NCBI RefSeq assembly: GCF_004798865.1
Contig: NW_025336598.1
Span: forward strand, 18,632,339 to 18,696,338
Length of the DNA stretch: 64,000 nucleotides
Reading direction: 5' to 3'
From: Varanus komodoensis
Lineage: Eukaryota; Chordata; Lepidosauria; Squamata; Varanidae
The notes under the pieces are model-generated. The model was given only the letters and a program-made list of their open reading frames with translations, was not told the DNA's origin and ran no database searches. Made by a program: the position numbers and the translations under genes. Positions 10,690 to 22,550 of the stretch are shown here, one piece after another. The stretch's first letter is position 1; each line of letters starts with the position of its first letter.

Positions 10690-12094
10690 TACCAACAATA
10701 GTACAATGGAGATACAGGGTCCAGAAAACCAGAAATGCCTCAGTGAAGCATGGAAACATTAGAATAAATCCTTGATTCTATCCATGGTTTCAGGAAACTA
10801 AAAGTACCAGGGCAGAAACACTGTGACTGGCTTCACGCAACACGATAGCTCAAGAATAAGAAATCGCTGTGACTTCTTGAGCAAGCCCATCAAATGTGCT
10901 TTGACAATGGCCCTATTCAGACATTTGCCTGATGGCTTAAAGCTGGTGGAAAAATAGGGCCATGCACATGGTTCCTACACCTTTAGGTGTACCCTTTTCA
11001 ATGTCCCCTGGATGGGCAGAGCATTCTACTAATGTTCAAGCCATTATGAGTGGAATTCCTGCATAGACCATACCAGTCTCACAAACCAAGTTCTTACTGA
11101 TGGGGGTGAGGCCAATATGCAATGAGAGGAGTGGGGCCAACATGCACGTGCCCAACTCTTTTCCCACTTTAAACCTTCATGCATCCAGGAAGAGGCCAGG
11201 ACAGGGCTAACAGAAGTCATTCCTGGGATAAGAAGCAGGAAGGGTCAAATAATGACCTAAAGACCGAAGAAGAGCAGAACTGAAGTATTAAAAGCAGTGA
11301 AGAGGAAAGCTGCTCCGTCATTTGGAATAGCAGATATCAATAGAGGTTTCAAAAAGAGGGGTCCCCTCATCCTTTTGTGTGCTTGTAGGGCCCCCCAAAT
11401 ATATGTGTCCCTCTGTCTCATATCCTGGAGCACAGAACCTAGGAATCCTGACACCTGAGGTGGACAATCCTAAAAGCATCCCTCCTCCACATTCCCAGTA
11501 AAACTGCAACTATAAGGAATGACCTAAAGAACCATTTTCTGCCATTTCATGAAACCTGAAATCATCTAGCTAAGGTGGAGGCTGCCTCATTCTGCCTAAT
11601 ATAATTGCTTCCCCGCTGGAGAGAGTTTAGGATGGATATAGTTCTGAGGTAAAATCAGCGTAGGGCAGGCCAAGACATGAGTGAATCCCTGACAGGTCCT
11701 CTGTTCAGATGTGAAGTTGTCTGTATTCCTGGAAGCAAATTGACTCAAGTAATTTGCCAAGAGAAATGGGCAGCAGGTGAACCATCGGGACAGGGATCAG
11801 CTAAGGAGACCTCAATTTTTAAAAAATAATAAAGAAAATCAATGGGAAGCCTTTGTCACTTTATGCAACTGTGGATTGAATATTTCATGGCACACATTGT
11901 TCAAAAAGCAAATTAAGCATGAAATATTTATTAATGCAGCTCAACCACTTTGTGTCAAGAGGAATTGCATAAAAACCTGTTATAATAGGAACCATGGGCA
12001 AAGTGCTGGCCAAGCCTCAAATTCAGACTAGCAGCAAAAATCCATGTGTGGTTTCTGCAGCTTGCAGATTTTTTGCCAGGACAGACATTTGTGT
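10690..12094. other. Gene-free stretch
   Basis: No gene is seen. A 10-bp inverted repeat ATGGCCCTAT/ATAGGGCCAT links 10907-10916 and 10954-10963 and may be a worn MITE. A rough 28-base duplication (GAGGCCAATATGCA, then GGGGCCAACATGCA) lies at about 11100-11155. All open frames are short. Confidence 0.55.
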
Positions 12095-12440
12095 GGTTTC
12101 CACAATCTGCTTTCTGCTCTCGCCATGCATCCCAGCTGCCCTGTTGAGCAAAATCCTCTTCTGCACTGCTTTGTTTCCTAGCAACCTCAGTTCCATCCTC
12201 CTGATTGGTCTGTTATGGTTTAGAGGTGGGTTCTTTCCCTTCTTCCTGCCAAGTGTACCTCCATCTCCTGGACCCTCCAGCACCCAAAGGGCTTTTTATT
12301 AAATTAAAACAAACACTGTTGCCACAATTCCCCTTTCTCCATCCCTGCATTCACTGCCTTTCTCCCTGTTTCAGATAGTAAACAGAGTAATGGCCATATT
12401 ATTCACCCAACAAGAGCAAAGTAGTGATGACAGGTGTAGC
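12095..12440 (+). repeat. Unnamed dispersed repeat, copy B
   Basis: Second copy of the family at 10040-10370, in the same orientation and about 2 kb away. It keeps GTGGTTTCCACAA at its start, the CCTGATTGGTC box near 12200, TTATTAAATTAAAA near 12296, ACAATTCCCCTTTCTCC near 12325 and AGTGATGACAGGTGTAGC at its end. Divergence from copy A is large, so the two are independent old insertions or an old segmental duplication. It abuts family X directly. Confidence 0.6.
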
Positions 12441-12449
12441 AATTTGTGA

Positions 12450-12712
12450 GAAAACTGTTATAGGGGTTGGAAATCCATCAGATTCCCTGGGCTTGGATCC
12501 CCAGACTGCAACCTGCTTTCTCATGGCCATGAGTTTGAGTTCCAGAAAGCAAGCCCATGTGAGCAATGCATGCTGGTTGCACAACCAGACTTCCATGAGT
12601 GTTTGCAGAGTTCTTCTTGACTCAGCTTGCTTCCCAAAGGAGGGCCAAGCATGACAAGTCTGATGAAGAGAAAAAGGGATGGATTCTGGGTAAGATCATC
12701 ACAACCCTAGGA
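12450..12712 (+). repeat. Unnamed 'family X' repeat, copy 1
   Basis: It matches 60129-60449 across its length: an ATCCAT..GGATTCC segment, GGTTTGGATCCCCAGA-like text, 'GTTGCACAACCAGA', 'CTTGCTTCC' and the terminus 'TCATCACAACCCTA'. The 60-kb copy starts CTAGGGATATGTGA and this one ends TCACAACCCTAG, which is consistent with short terminal inverted repeats around CTAGGG, as in a hAT-like MITE. No coding capacity is seen. Confidence 0.6.
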
Positions 12713-12985
12713 CCTTCTCTGTGATAGCACCCTGATTATGGAACTCATTCTGTAGGGAGGTGCACCTGGCACTGATGCTGGTTCTAGCACCAGGCCAAAA
12801 GCTTTTTATTCTCCTAGTTTTTAAATTAATAATGTATTTTAATTAGTTCAGCAAGTACTGGCATTTTGAGTTTTAACTATTTTATTGCTGTAAGAATGGT
12901 TTTAATATATATTTATATGTTTGTCTTTCTTATGTAAACCTTCCTGAGATTTTATAATAATATGATGGCATATTAAAAAATTAAA
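12713..12985 (+). repeat. L2-type LINE, 3' end
   Basis: The start translates to a diverged form of the ORF2 C-terminus seen better at 31157: AFSVIAP, then LWNSF and REVHLA, with stops. The 3' UTR with TTGCTGTAAGAATGG-like text, a remnant terminal box and an AT tail follows. It is 5' truncated, non-coding and old. Its left edge touches family X, suggesting that X inserted at or near the L2 end. Confidence 0.7.
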
Positions 12986-13009
12986 TAGACAGACAGAACA
13001 TTGTGCCTT

Positions 13010-13185
13010 TCTTTCAAGACGTTCAAAGTGGTGTCCGTGATCTCTCTGTCCATTGTATTCTTGCTACAACTCTATGAAGCAGGCTGGATTAAAGAGTCAA
13101 GGACCAGCTCCAGTGAGTATCATGGCCAAGTAAGGACTAGAACCCAGGTCTCCCAAGTCGCAGCCTCTCCTAATGTCAGCAGTAA
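13010..13185 (-). repeat. tRNA-derived SINE, minus strand, degraded
   Basis: On the plus strand it reads as the reverse of the SINE at 32511: ACAACTCTATGAAGCAGGCTGGATT for the region near the 3' half, then AGTATCATGGCCAAGTAAGG, then AGAACCCAGGTCTCCCAAG, which is the B-box region (GGTTC reversed to GAACC). The 5' tRNA end is missing or unreadable. It belongs to the Sauria/MIR-like group of tRNA SINEs. Confidence 0.6.
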
Positions 13186-13258
13186 CCATGAAATGGAGAG
13201 AGGCAGGGAATGAAAGAAAGGCAAAATAAAAGAAAGGCAAACTGCTTGGTGAGAGGCT

Positions 13259-13278
13259 CCACCCCCACCCCCACCCCC
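13259..13278 (-). other. G-rich minus-strand motif
   Basis: Three runs of five C and one of two C are separated by single A bases on the plus strand, giving GGGGGT repeats on the minus strand. It is a short microsatellite with some G-quadruplex potential, though weaker than the four-run motifs at 8242 and 51013. Confidence 0.5.
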
Positions 13279-13329
13279 GTTTCAAATGTTTTGATGGGGG
13301 AAAATAAAGTTGTACAAAAAGGACACACT

Positions 13330-13415
13330 GAGAGGGCAACTGGCAAACAGCCCACACAATTGGGCGGCATAAAAATGTTTTAATAAATAAAAATAATAAA
13401 TAAATAAATAAAATT
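13330..13415 (+). repeat. L2/CR1-type 3' tail with (AAAT)n
   Basis: GGGCGGCATAAAAATG followed by TTTTAATAAATAAA and AAATAAAT units is the terminal box and microsatellite tail of an L2-like LINE or a SINE sharing that tail. The same wording occurs at 31515 and 36470. Only the end is left. Confidence 0.65.
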
Positions 13416-14297
13416 ATCTGCATTTCTGCTACAGGTTCACATCTATGGCAGAGAAAAAAGTGTCCCGCGAGTTGTGGGGAGTAGCTGTTTCTGGAAATGG
13501 CATTATATTTTGGTTCTAGCTTGCAGATTTTCTTATCCCTGATATTAAAGCGTGATCACATAGAGGAAGGCTCCCCGCTCTAGTCTGCCTAAATAAAGGT
13601 TTTTCCATCGAGAAAATGTGTTCTTTTCTTGCTGGCTTGCTCGACGCTTAAGCATGTGAATAAACCCAGTACTCTGGCTTTGTCTCCTCACTTCCCCCCA
13701 ATCCACTTTTGAATGAATGTGTTTTGCAAATAAAACCCTCATCTTTCACAGAAAGCAATTGGGCCTTTTAGCCATGCAGGGAGGATGGGTGGCAGCAGGG
13801 CAAATTACTTTGACTGCCACTACGGAGCCACTTCCACAAATCCTCTGCTCCTGTGTTGACAGCTCTCTTCTTTCCCCGGCTGTCCTGACATGGCACCATC
13901 CGTCAGCCTGCAGATTCCCAGAAGCTATTGTTCCACGAAACAATCACTGCTGAAAATGGCAACCTGAATTTTGCCTGCGGGAAGGAATCAATTTGTGCAG
14001 TTATAACAGAGAGAATATACCTTTCTGCTTCTCAATGACACTCAGTTTTAATCACTTCAAGCTGCAGATCTGCAATAAGGATGTACAAGAGCCAGATTCT
14101 TCTTTTCTTCTTCTTTTTTAAAGCAAAACATGTGATATTTTTAGCTGCTCTGGCTGAAAGTTGGTTCTATGGGAATAAGGGTAGACTTGGTTCCAGAACT
14201 GAGGTGGGGCTACATCCAAATTCCAGAAATGTAGGAATAGGATGGCCATTTATGAATCAGTCCAAAAGAGGAAATGCATTACCAAAAAAGAGAGTGC

Positions 14298-14348
14298 TAA
14301 TTTGCATATAATGTGCATGTGCTAGTTCATATGTGTACATGCAAATTA
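14298..14348. repeat. Inverted pair of octamer motifs
   Basis: TAATTTGCAT at 14298-14307 and its exact reverse complement ATGCAAATTA at 14339-14348 face each other across 31 bases, with near matches just inside. Each arm contains the POU octamer ATTTGCAT/ATGCAAAT. A second octamer-bearing hairpin is at 5482. This could be regulatory or a worn palindromic repeat. Confidence 0.6.
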
Positions 14349-14537
14349 AAAATAATAATTATCATTTAAATGGTAGCTCATCTCCTCAACTGATGAATAA
14401 ATAAATAAGAAGGCTGAAAAACTGGAAAACCAAGAGAAACTGCGATTAATAGGTATAGATTGAACTAGAGATCTGCTCTTACAGAGTTGCTGATTGCTTG
14501 GCCTTCCAGATTTGCTGGACTACTATATCTATCAACC

Positions 14538-14562
14538 CTATCTATCTATCTATCTATATCTA
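14538..14562. repeat. (TATC)n microsatellite
   Basis: About six TATC units, slightly interrupted, within a longer TATCTATC-like context from about 14523. Confidence 0.9.
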
Positions 14563-16960
14563 TGGTAGCTGGGGCTAAAGGAAGATGAAATGCAACAATA
14601 GTCTCACTCCTGGCTTAGCACATTCTTAGCCATTCCACTCACCCACTTGTCCGTTAGTCCATTCATCCTTCCTTCTTTCTCTTAAATTCTTCATTTCACC
14701 CATGTGTCCTACTCAGTGCTTGCTTTTTTCTGGTTAGCTGGGCTTAAGTTATGTCCCGATCTTCTGATTGTTTGCTTGGGTTGTAGCTCTGTGTACAATC
14801 TGTGAGATCTGTGTAGCTCAACAAACTAGATGTATGATCACACCACAGAAGATGATCGTCATAAAATTCTGCTCACTGAAAATTCAACAGCAACAATAAC
14901 GTATCTGTTAGCAGCATGATGCACCAAATCCAGCTCTTCTGTGGTCCTCAGAGAGCCAGTCCTCCTTCCTGGGAGGTTTCACATGACATGAAAAGGCACA
15001 ATTTGTTTTAAAATTCTGGCTGTCGTGCCCTGTTGTGGTGTTTCAGCATGGTATATATGGTTTCTGGAAACTAAAGAGAGAAACAACAGTCTTCTCTATG
15101 GTTTCCACACTCACCATAGCTTCTAGTGATGTCTGAACCTGGCACTGTGGTCTCCATCATAGCTACCACATAGTCCCTTGGAAAAAGCCGCAGCTGCCCC
15201 TGCCTCCATCTACTACTATCCCACTCTGCCTAGCAACAGATGAGTCAACATTAGTGCGCACTTAGGTGGCTGAAGACACCACCGTGTTCTCTGTACACAT
15301 TTCTGGCTGTATTGGGTGACATTGTGCCAAATATGAGAGTGGTGTGCTACATCTACACAACATTTATGACACACAGAGATGTATTGCTGAAGGACAACTC
15401 AGAACTTCCTGGCCTGGGTGCCGAAAATGATGTTGTGCGTCTAACCAGACTCCCTCCTCTGAACCCACCGAGTGCATCCAGGCATGAGAAACAGGAGATC
15501 GATGCAGCTATTCCTCAGTAGATCTAGGAGAACTACCCTCATAAGTACCACTCTTGGTCCCAAGCCATGGATGCATGGTTGCTCCCCAGTAGTCGCCATG
15601 ACAGAGTGCCCCATCAGGGCTTCTTGACTGTCCTGCAGAGGCACATGTAGGTGACAAATGTGATCATGGCCCAGATGTGTTTATGACAGACAGTTCTGTA
15701 GACAGCTCTTCAAGTACTGCTGCACACAAGCCGTGCAGTGTAGATATGCATGTAAGTTTCGGCGATGCTAGGCAGTGGGAAGTGTACAGGCTTGGTGTAC
15801 TGCAAAAGTCACAGGCTGTATCCAACAGGTGGGTGCTTGCTAGCATGGGGAAGGATGCTGGGAGAGGGGCAGGGATCATAAAAGGTGAGCCCAGTGTTCG
15901 AGCAGCCAGAGCTTGCACACCAGCAGAAGATGTCTTTTCATGATGTCTTTCCTCTTTGCACAATGCTTTTCCACTACCTGAGTCTCCATGATGCTGCAGA
16001 AATAAAGATGCATTTTACTAAAGCGACGTCTTTCCTTTTTGATGTGGGGCAGGGAGAAGGTGTGTTTGTGAGCATACAGAGTGTGGTGACGTCCATGGGG
16101 ACTGATGTCTTGGCCAGGGACAGGAAACAGAAGACTGCCCTTGAAGCTGAGTGAAAGAGCTGGGGGAGATGTGTGTAGAGGCAAAGTCAGAAGCGGGAAT
16201 GGGGGCCGGTGAGTGGTGGGTGGTGGAGGAATGGGGAGCTGCAGCTGCTAGAGAAGAAGTTCAAAGCAGGCCCTGGCACAGAACAGCAGGGAAGCTTTTC
16301 CTATCAAACAGAAGAGGGAGGCATGTGGGTGGGAGGATGGGCAGCAAGGCCTGTTTGGTGCCAGGGACAGAGCTGGGAGAAGGCTTCAGTTTGTGCAGGA
16401 ATTGCAGACTGACCCATCGGGGTTTTCCCCCCACTTATTCGTTCTCACAGAAAGCCTCAGAAAGTCTTCAGCAGGGAAGGAGAGGTGGAGGTATAGTGGA
16501 GATGCTTTATCTGGGGAAGGATTGCCATGGAAAAAGGCAATTTCTATGGGTGAGTAATTCAACAATTCAGTAAATAGCTGGTTTGACTGAAGGACAGGGG
16601 AAAAAAGAGAAGGGAGGGGTGGCAGAGAACATAGCCCAGGAACTGTGCGGACCAATGGCAGGTGGCATAGGCAGGACCAATGCAGTGTGAGTTTGAATTT
16701 CAGGTGTAGTGGCTGATGGGATATATGCCCACAGCAGGATGCCTAATTGGAGAGGGTGGAAGGTACACTAGCAAAGAAATCACTGGATTGTCTGTCAGGT
16801 ACATGTAGGTAAAAATCCATAAAATATGACCACACAGGGTCGCTTGTTATCACATGTGAACCCAATCCGTGCCATCCCCTCAATCACCAAGTGGTTTCCT
16901 GGCTTGTTTGTATTCTTCCTATTCTAAAAGCTTGAAATGTTTCTTCTAAGACTTGGTTAC
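14563..16960. other. Gene-free stretch
   Basis: No gene or clear transposon. The open frames at 15677-16573 (up to 140 codons) overlap on both strands with no recognisable domain. The part 16150-16420 is G- and purine-rich. I assign nothing further. Confidence 0.5.
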
Positions 16961-16965
16961 TAGCT

Positions 16966-17089
16966 GTCAGCTCAGACTACCTCACAGGACTGTTGTTATA
17001 AGGATAAGATTGAGAGGAGTAGAATTATGTGAGCTGCCTCGAGTACCTCAGAAGGAAAAAAGGCAGGATACAAATTAAATAAACAAATT
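16966..17089 (+). repeat. SINE 3' half (Sauria-type)
   Basis: CTACCTCACAGGACTGTTGTTATAAGG, then GAGCTGCCTCGAG and AGGAAAAAAGGCAGGATACAAATTAAATAAA follow the same order as the complete SINE at 32640-32750. The tRNA-related head is absent, so this is a 5'-truncated or decayed copy on the plus strand. Confidence 0.75.
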
Positions 17090-17261
17090 AAAACACACTG
17101 ATACTTTTGGCCTCACTACTCTTACCTTTGACCAGTCCATGGCTGGAATGCAGCCCAAATGGCTTCCCCAAAATTGAATTTATTCCACAGACTGAAAAAG
17201 AAGCAACACCCCTCTATGTTTGAAGCTCAGTGTGATTAAGACTGAGAGACACTAAGAGATC

Positions 17262-17290
17262 ATGAGACAGAGAGAGAGGGAGAGAGAGAT
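17262..17290. repeat. (GA)n-rich microsatellite
   Basis: GAGACAGAGAGAGAGGGAGAGAGAGAT: purine-rich and imperfect. Confidence 0.8.
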
Positions 17291-17323
17291 TGTTTTCATT
17301 ATAATCAGATTGGAATAGCATTC

Positions 17324-17359
17324 TTTCCTGTGAGTAGGATTCTTCCTGCGAGTAGGATT
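17324..17359. repeat. 18-bp tandem duplication
   Basis: Two adjacent 18-base units read TTTCCTGTGAGTAGGATT and CTTCCTGCGAGTAGGATT and differ at two positions. A small local duplication with no functional context. Confidence 0.85.
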
Positions 17360-17829
17360 GCCGGATCAACAGCATCCCTTTCCCTAAGATTTCAAAGACA
17401 AACCCTGAGAGCCTGAGAGCAGAATGTGGTGATGGCACCGGGAAGGGCCCTTCCCTGACAATTGGAAAATGATATACTCATATGTGTGCTGTCTGAAAGA
17501 AAGAGAGACGCACACACAACGAGACACAATGTGGATTTCCTGCAGGAAAGGAAATACACAAGCATTATGCTTAGCTGTTCATTTTTACAATACAGAAATA
17601 AACAACTTGAATTTAAAATAACATAGATTTTTATATAGTGGCCAAAATTTGTAATGCATGCTCGAGTAACTGTGATTGCTGTTTACTGCATTTGAGAAAT
17701 TGGGCATAGTTCAATTCATAACTGAATTTAGCACAAAGACCTGCTTAGCATACAGTTTCTGTTATCTGTCCTTCTTTCCTATATGAGAAGCCTTTCTATA
17801 TATGCATTTTTTTTCCTGGGGTGGCAAGC

Positions 17830-18420
17830 ACAGTACTAACAACACATTTAGGACAGGTAGATTTGATATGTTCAAGTAACTGCAGACATTCCAGATGGAA
17901 GGAAGATCCAGAGTTTGTTGCAACAGAATTCCAGAAATTCAGCAACGATTGGGATTTTGAACACCCTGCTTCATCACCTGGGTATTCCCAAAGTAATGGC
18001 AAAGTAGAATCTGCAGTAAAACCAGCCAAGTACCCCTTGAGAAAAGCAGAAGCAGCAGTCATATCTAGTGCAGTGATTATTGGACCCCTTCCTCCAAGTT
18101 CTAAACTCAAGTCCAGTACAGAGATTAACAAGTCCAAGAAGAGGGACACTTTTACCAACAAGCAGAGTTATATAATGGGCAGTGCTTACAAGAACATTCC
18201 TTGGGGACAGCATCCCACCACCCACCAGTCGACATCCCTTGGTGACAGTATCAACAGAGACACGCCCAATATTGCCATCAGGCAGACATCCATCAGGCCT
18301 AGAGTCGGCCACACTGTGCACCCAACCCCTAACAAAAAAGGACAGCATCTGGCACAAGGTAACCTGATTCAAGATGATAACCTATGCTCAGCTAAGGTGC
18401 AGAAGAACAGCAAATGAATA
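17830..18420 (+). mobile_element. Ty3/Gypsy LTR retrotransposon fossil (integrase region)
   Basis: A plus-strand stretch at about 17895-18050 resembles part of a Ty3/Gypsy integrase core: an 'EFQKFSNDWDFEH' type segment followed by 'SSPGYSQSNGKVE', the region around the conserved glutamate of the DDE fold. The flanking sequence on the 3' side is compatible with decayed pol but is not clearly assignable. No LTRs, gag or protease/RT parts are recognised nearby. The remnant is broken, with several breaks, and old. Other LTR families with related integrases cannot be excluded. Confidence 0.55.
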
Positions 18421-21400
18421 CCAAAGCATAACAAAAGACATCTAATGAAAAGCAACAGAAGAACTGGGTGATGCCAAGAATTTGAATGAGGGAAAATGAT
18501 GTAACCTAAGGGATGAGACAAGCAAGAATTTCTACCATATGCTGACCAAGGCAGACACAGTCTGGGAGAGATGAATAGAGAAGTGACCTCAACAAGAACA
18601 TGCCCTGAGTCTCCAGGGTTTAGAATACTGAATGGCAGCTGAAAGGTGTCATTGCTGAAGCCAGACATGCTGGAAGTGGGTGCACCATTAAAAGATATGC
18701 ACGCCGAAAGACTACATGTAAATTTCCAAGTAGTTTTTTTCTATGTTATTGGTTCTTTCATAAAAGAAAAGAGATGCAGAAATGTTAAAAAAGAAGTGCT
18801 AGATTCAACCTGGGAGGAAACAGAAAGTGGTTGTGGGCAACAGCCATTGCTTCTGGCCTGAGGAGACTGAGACTGTGTGTGGCCTAAGAGAGTTCAGTGG
18901 GAAGGCTTTGTTTAAATAAAACTTAAATTTAGAAGACATAGTCTGCGTCTGTGGGGATGCAGTCAACAAAAAATGAAAACTGTTAGTCGTAGGACTTCAT
19001 TCTGTCTAAACATGCACAAGATTGTCACCTAAGCAGACCAGCATTCACTTGGTGAAGCTTTCCCAAGAATGGGATTCCACAAAACTTGAGACTGACCTTG
19101 TAGCACTGAAATCTACATTCAGGAAATCTGCAAAGACAACAAAATTCAGCCAAAAAGAATTCTAACGCTCATTTCAGAGCAGTTGAAGTTGTTAGACCCC
19201 AGGTACGAAGAGACTCCATAAGCAAGCCAACCAAAAAAGGAATAGCAAAAATATTTTGAAGTGAATGAATACATGTTTCCATCCAATGGTGCCACAAACC
19301 ATTAAGTCCAAATTAGATAACCAATGCTCAGCTATGAGCCTACCTCCCTTCTGAAAAATAGAGCCAATTACAGAGTTGCTAATAAGACTACTTAGCCTAT
19401 ATAGGACAAGTGTTTTGAATGTTTAAAAACCAATTAAAACACTAGCTATTTTTAGTTGTAATAATTAAATTATATACGAGCAGTAACAGAATAAAATTAA
19501 GTGTTCCTCCAGTATGCCATTCCTCTAAGCAAGGAACTGACTGCTGTTTCCAAAAATGGGCTGAGGTCTGTTTGAGCATATTCTGAAGGCATATTTTGAC
19601 ATGCTTTTGACTTTTAACACACTTAAAAATAATGGAGCACAATCCTATCTCTTGTTCCTCAGTGACCTGAAGTCCCTGAATTCAGAAGCTTCCGATGGTT
19701 CAAGACTGCTCTCCATGACAGGTTTAACCCACTGCTTTCCTGAGGCTTCTTCCAATTTTTGCAGGAAGAAAGATTCATCCTTTATACAGGGTTTGTTCCT
19801 GGGGTTTGTATTTCTTTGCTTTTCTATATGTTTTTTAATCAGCCACAAGGTAGCACGGTAGTTTGGCTGCAGTATAGCAGATTTGCAGTGATACTTGAGG
19901 CGTCTGTTCTCATTCCTTGCATTTAATTGCATGTAATGGCAGACTTTCTTTGTTCTAGAGAAGAGGAAAAGCCTCTTGGAGTTCAACACATAGACTGGGG
20001 TGGAAGGGACTACATCACATGGGACATGGAGGGTGTCTGGCCAAAGGTCAAAGAAGAAATTCCCTCATTCATCCCTCCCATTCAGGCCCTTCTAATAACA
20101 GCAGCTCATCTGAGGGAGCAGAATTCAGTCCTCCTGAATTCTCACGCACCTCTGTCTGAGTCCCAAATATTTCTACACAATTCCTGTTTCAGGCTCGTCA
20201 GTAGCCCAAAGCGCATTTGTGCAACACTGTGTTGTGGGTCCTCCACCACCACCAGCATTGTGCACCCCCCACTGCAGGTTCTATCCTTGAAGTAAGAAAA
20301 AATGCATCATCCAAAAGACTTGAAAGCGTAAGAGATTCTCTGGAAAACAGCACTGTGAAGAGGTTGCACATATACATGAATGAATGCACAATAAATGTCT
20401 CATATAGAGACGTCCCCAGGTTTTTATGGTTTTGTTTCCCCCAGGGACCATCCATGAAATTTCCTATTGCAGAATCAAACCATTTGCCCATACACAGCAA
20501 CTGCACATGCTCAGATCATCAAAATGAATCTACCAGGCTACTGGAGAAGGGCAAAAAGAAGACTGTTCCATTTGCATCTCAAAAAAAGTTAAACGTTTTC
20601 AGTCATAACACTTCCTGAAAATCAACCTTTTAATTTGAGGACATGTTTGCAAACTATTTGTCTTTTCCAAGGTTCATAAATTGGTTTTCTTCTGTGAAAT
20701 CATTGGCTGTTTCTTCCTTCAGCCTTGAAACATCTATCATTCCTTCTTTAATGGCCCATCACTTCCAAATGAGTCATGGTTCTTTCATAGCAGCACTAAG
20801 CCAACTTTTAAAGACATATTTCATCTTTATTGTTTTGACATTTTCATGTAATGTTTGAAACAAATTGGAAAGTGTGCAAAGTTAGAGTAGAGAAGGAGAT
20901 ATGTGACTAGCATTGGTTATCCTGAATTGCTTGTAATGATGGTAGGAACTGGTACCCAAGGTCAAGCAGTTGCTCAATTGCTGGAGAACTATTATGTCAA
21001 TTATTAAAAAAGGGGGGGGCAGAATTTAATACCAGAATTAAAGCTATCTCATAGCTCAAGCTCCACAAACCCAAGACATTGAAAGCTAAGGCTGATCCCT
21101 TAATATGCATGCTGGCCCTTAATAGACATCCCCTACTATACATATAATCAGCAATGATATTTTACACTGATTATGTAATACTGTAAAATAATTCATACAT
21201 GAGTGATGATATTATACAAGTCACAAACTGTACTTGCTTACAACTTGCACTTAATAGAGTCACACTTAGCCCAAATCCAGGTAGAATACCTGAGCCAATC
21301 CAAGATTGTCCTAGTCCTATATGGACTTATTAAGCATCTGAGCCCTCCTGCATTGTAAAAGAAATCCTTTATGAGTTAAAGCATGCCTGCTTGAACCTCT

Positions 21401-22540
21401 TGGCCTCTGCCTACAATTTACTGTACAAACAAACATCATTTAGCAATGTAAATTGGAAGCATGAAGTTCTGATCTTGAACAATAGTGGGTGAGAAAAGAT
21501 TGGAACATATCTGCTCTTCCATGCTAGGGGCTTGTGGTCTGACCTTGTGAGGTCACATTCCATAACCAAGGAACATGCATTGCTCATAGAATTCATTAGA
21601 TCTCTTTTTAATATAGAATTCATCTGAAAAAATGGAACACTGCCAGCAGCCTCACTTCAAAATGAACTGAGCACCCTCAATATAAATTTGCCAGCCATTG
21701 CTGTTATGGGGCAAAACTTTTAAAACATTGCTCAGCATATCACCAGATCAATGAAAGATACATCTCAATGAATAATGAATCAATGAATGATGAATAAAGT
21801 ATATTGGCGGTTTTTCTTTTTACCAAATACTACCACTTTTGATTTATTGTTAAGACATAATTCATATGCATTATGATACTGACCAAACTGATCCACTCAG
21901 GACATTGATAAAAAAAATCATATCATCAGAGAATAATATGTTTACCTCTCTATGTAGAATTTTGGGCACATGATAATTCAGATGATGTAAAAACACTAGC
22001 ACATTATTTTAAAAAATGGTGCTAAAATACAACCTGCATGGATACATTTATGTGTTGGAATGAGATTTGTAAGGGCAAAATTTGAGCCCATTCTCACCTT
22101 CAAATAGGTTTCTGCTTAAAGTGCTTTTAATAACGATAAATACCTTAGATCTTTATTTTCCAACTTTTCCCAAAGGTAGCATCTATTTATTTAATCAAAA
22201 GCTGTATTTAAATCTATAAAGACTGCAAAAAGCTGTCCACCCTTAACCATATATTTTGATATAAGATGTTATAAAATATAACAATTATCCAGAGTAGATC
22301 ACCCTTTCCTAAAACCAGGCTACTCTGCTGAAAGGAATGGCATTTTCTTTGGTCCATTCCTTTATTTTATGCAAAAGACTCTGCTTTCTCTTCAGAGCAT
22401 CTCAATCTTTTCCCTTTTACAGCTTATAAAAATGACACCAGTTGAGCTAATAGACTGATACAGTTTCCATAGTCTATCCAAATAACTGCAAAATTGCAAA
22501 TTAATTGGATACAAACTGCCACAGTTAAAAAGCTTCCATG
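18421..22540. other. Gene-free stretch
   Basis: No gene is recognised. 18981-19025 repeats the short segment around TTCTGTCTAAACATGC found at 6372-6416. The part 20880-22540 is notably AT-rich and quiet. G8 follows A6 at about 21006-21019. Open frames reach 133 codons but overlap on both strands. Confidence 0.5.
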
Positions 22541-22550
22541 TAGCCTGAAG

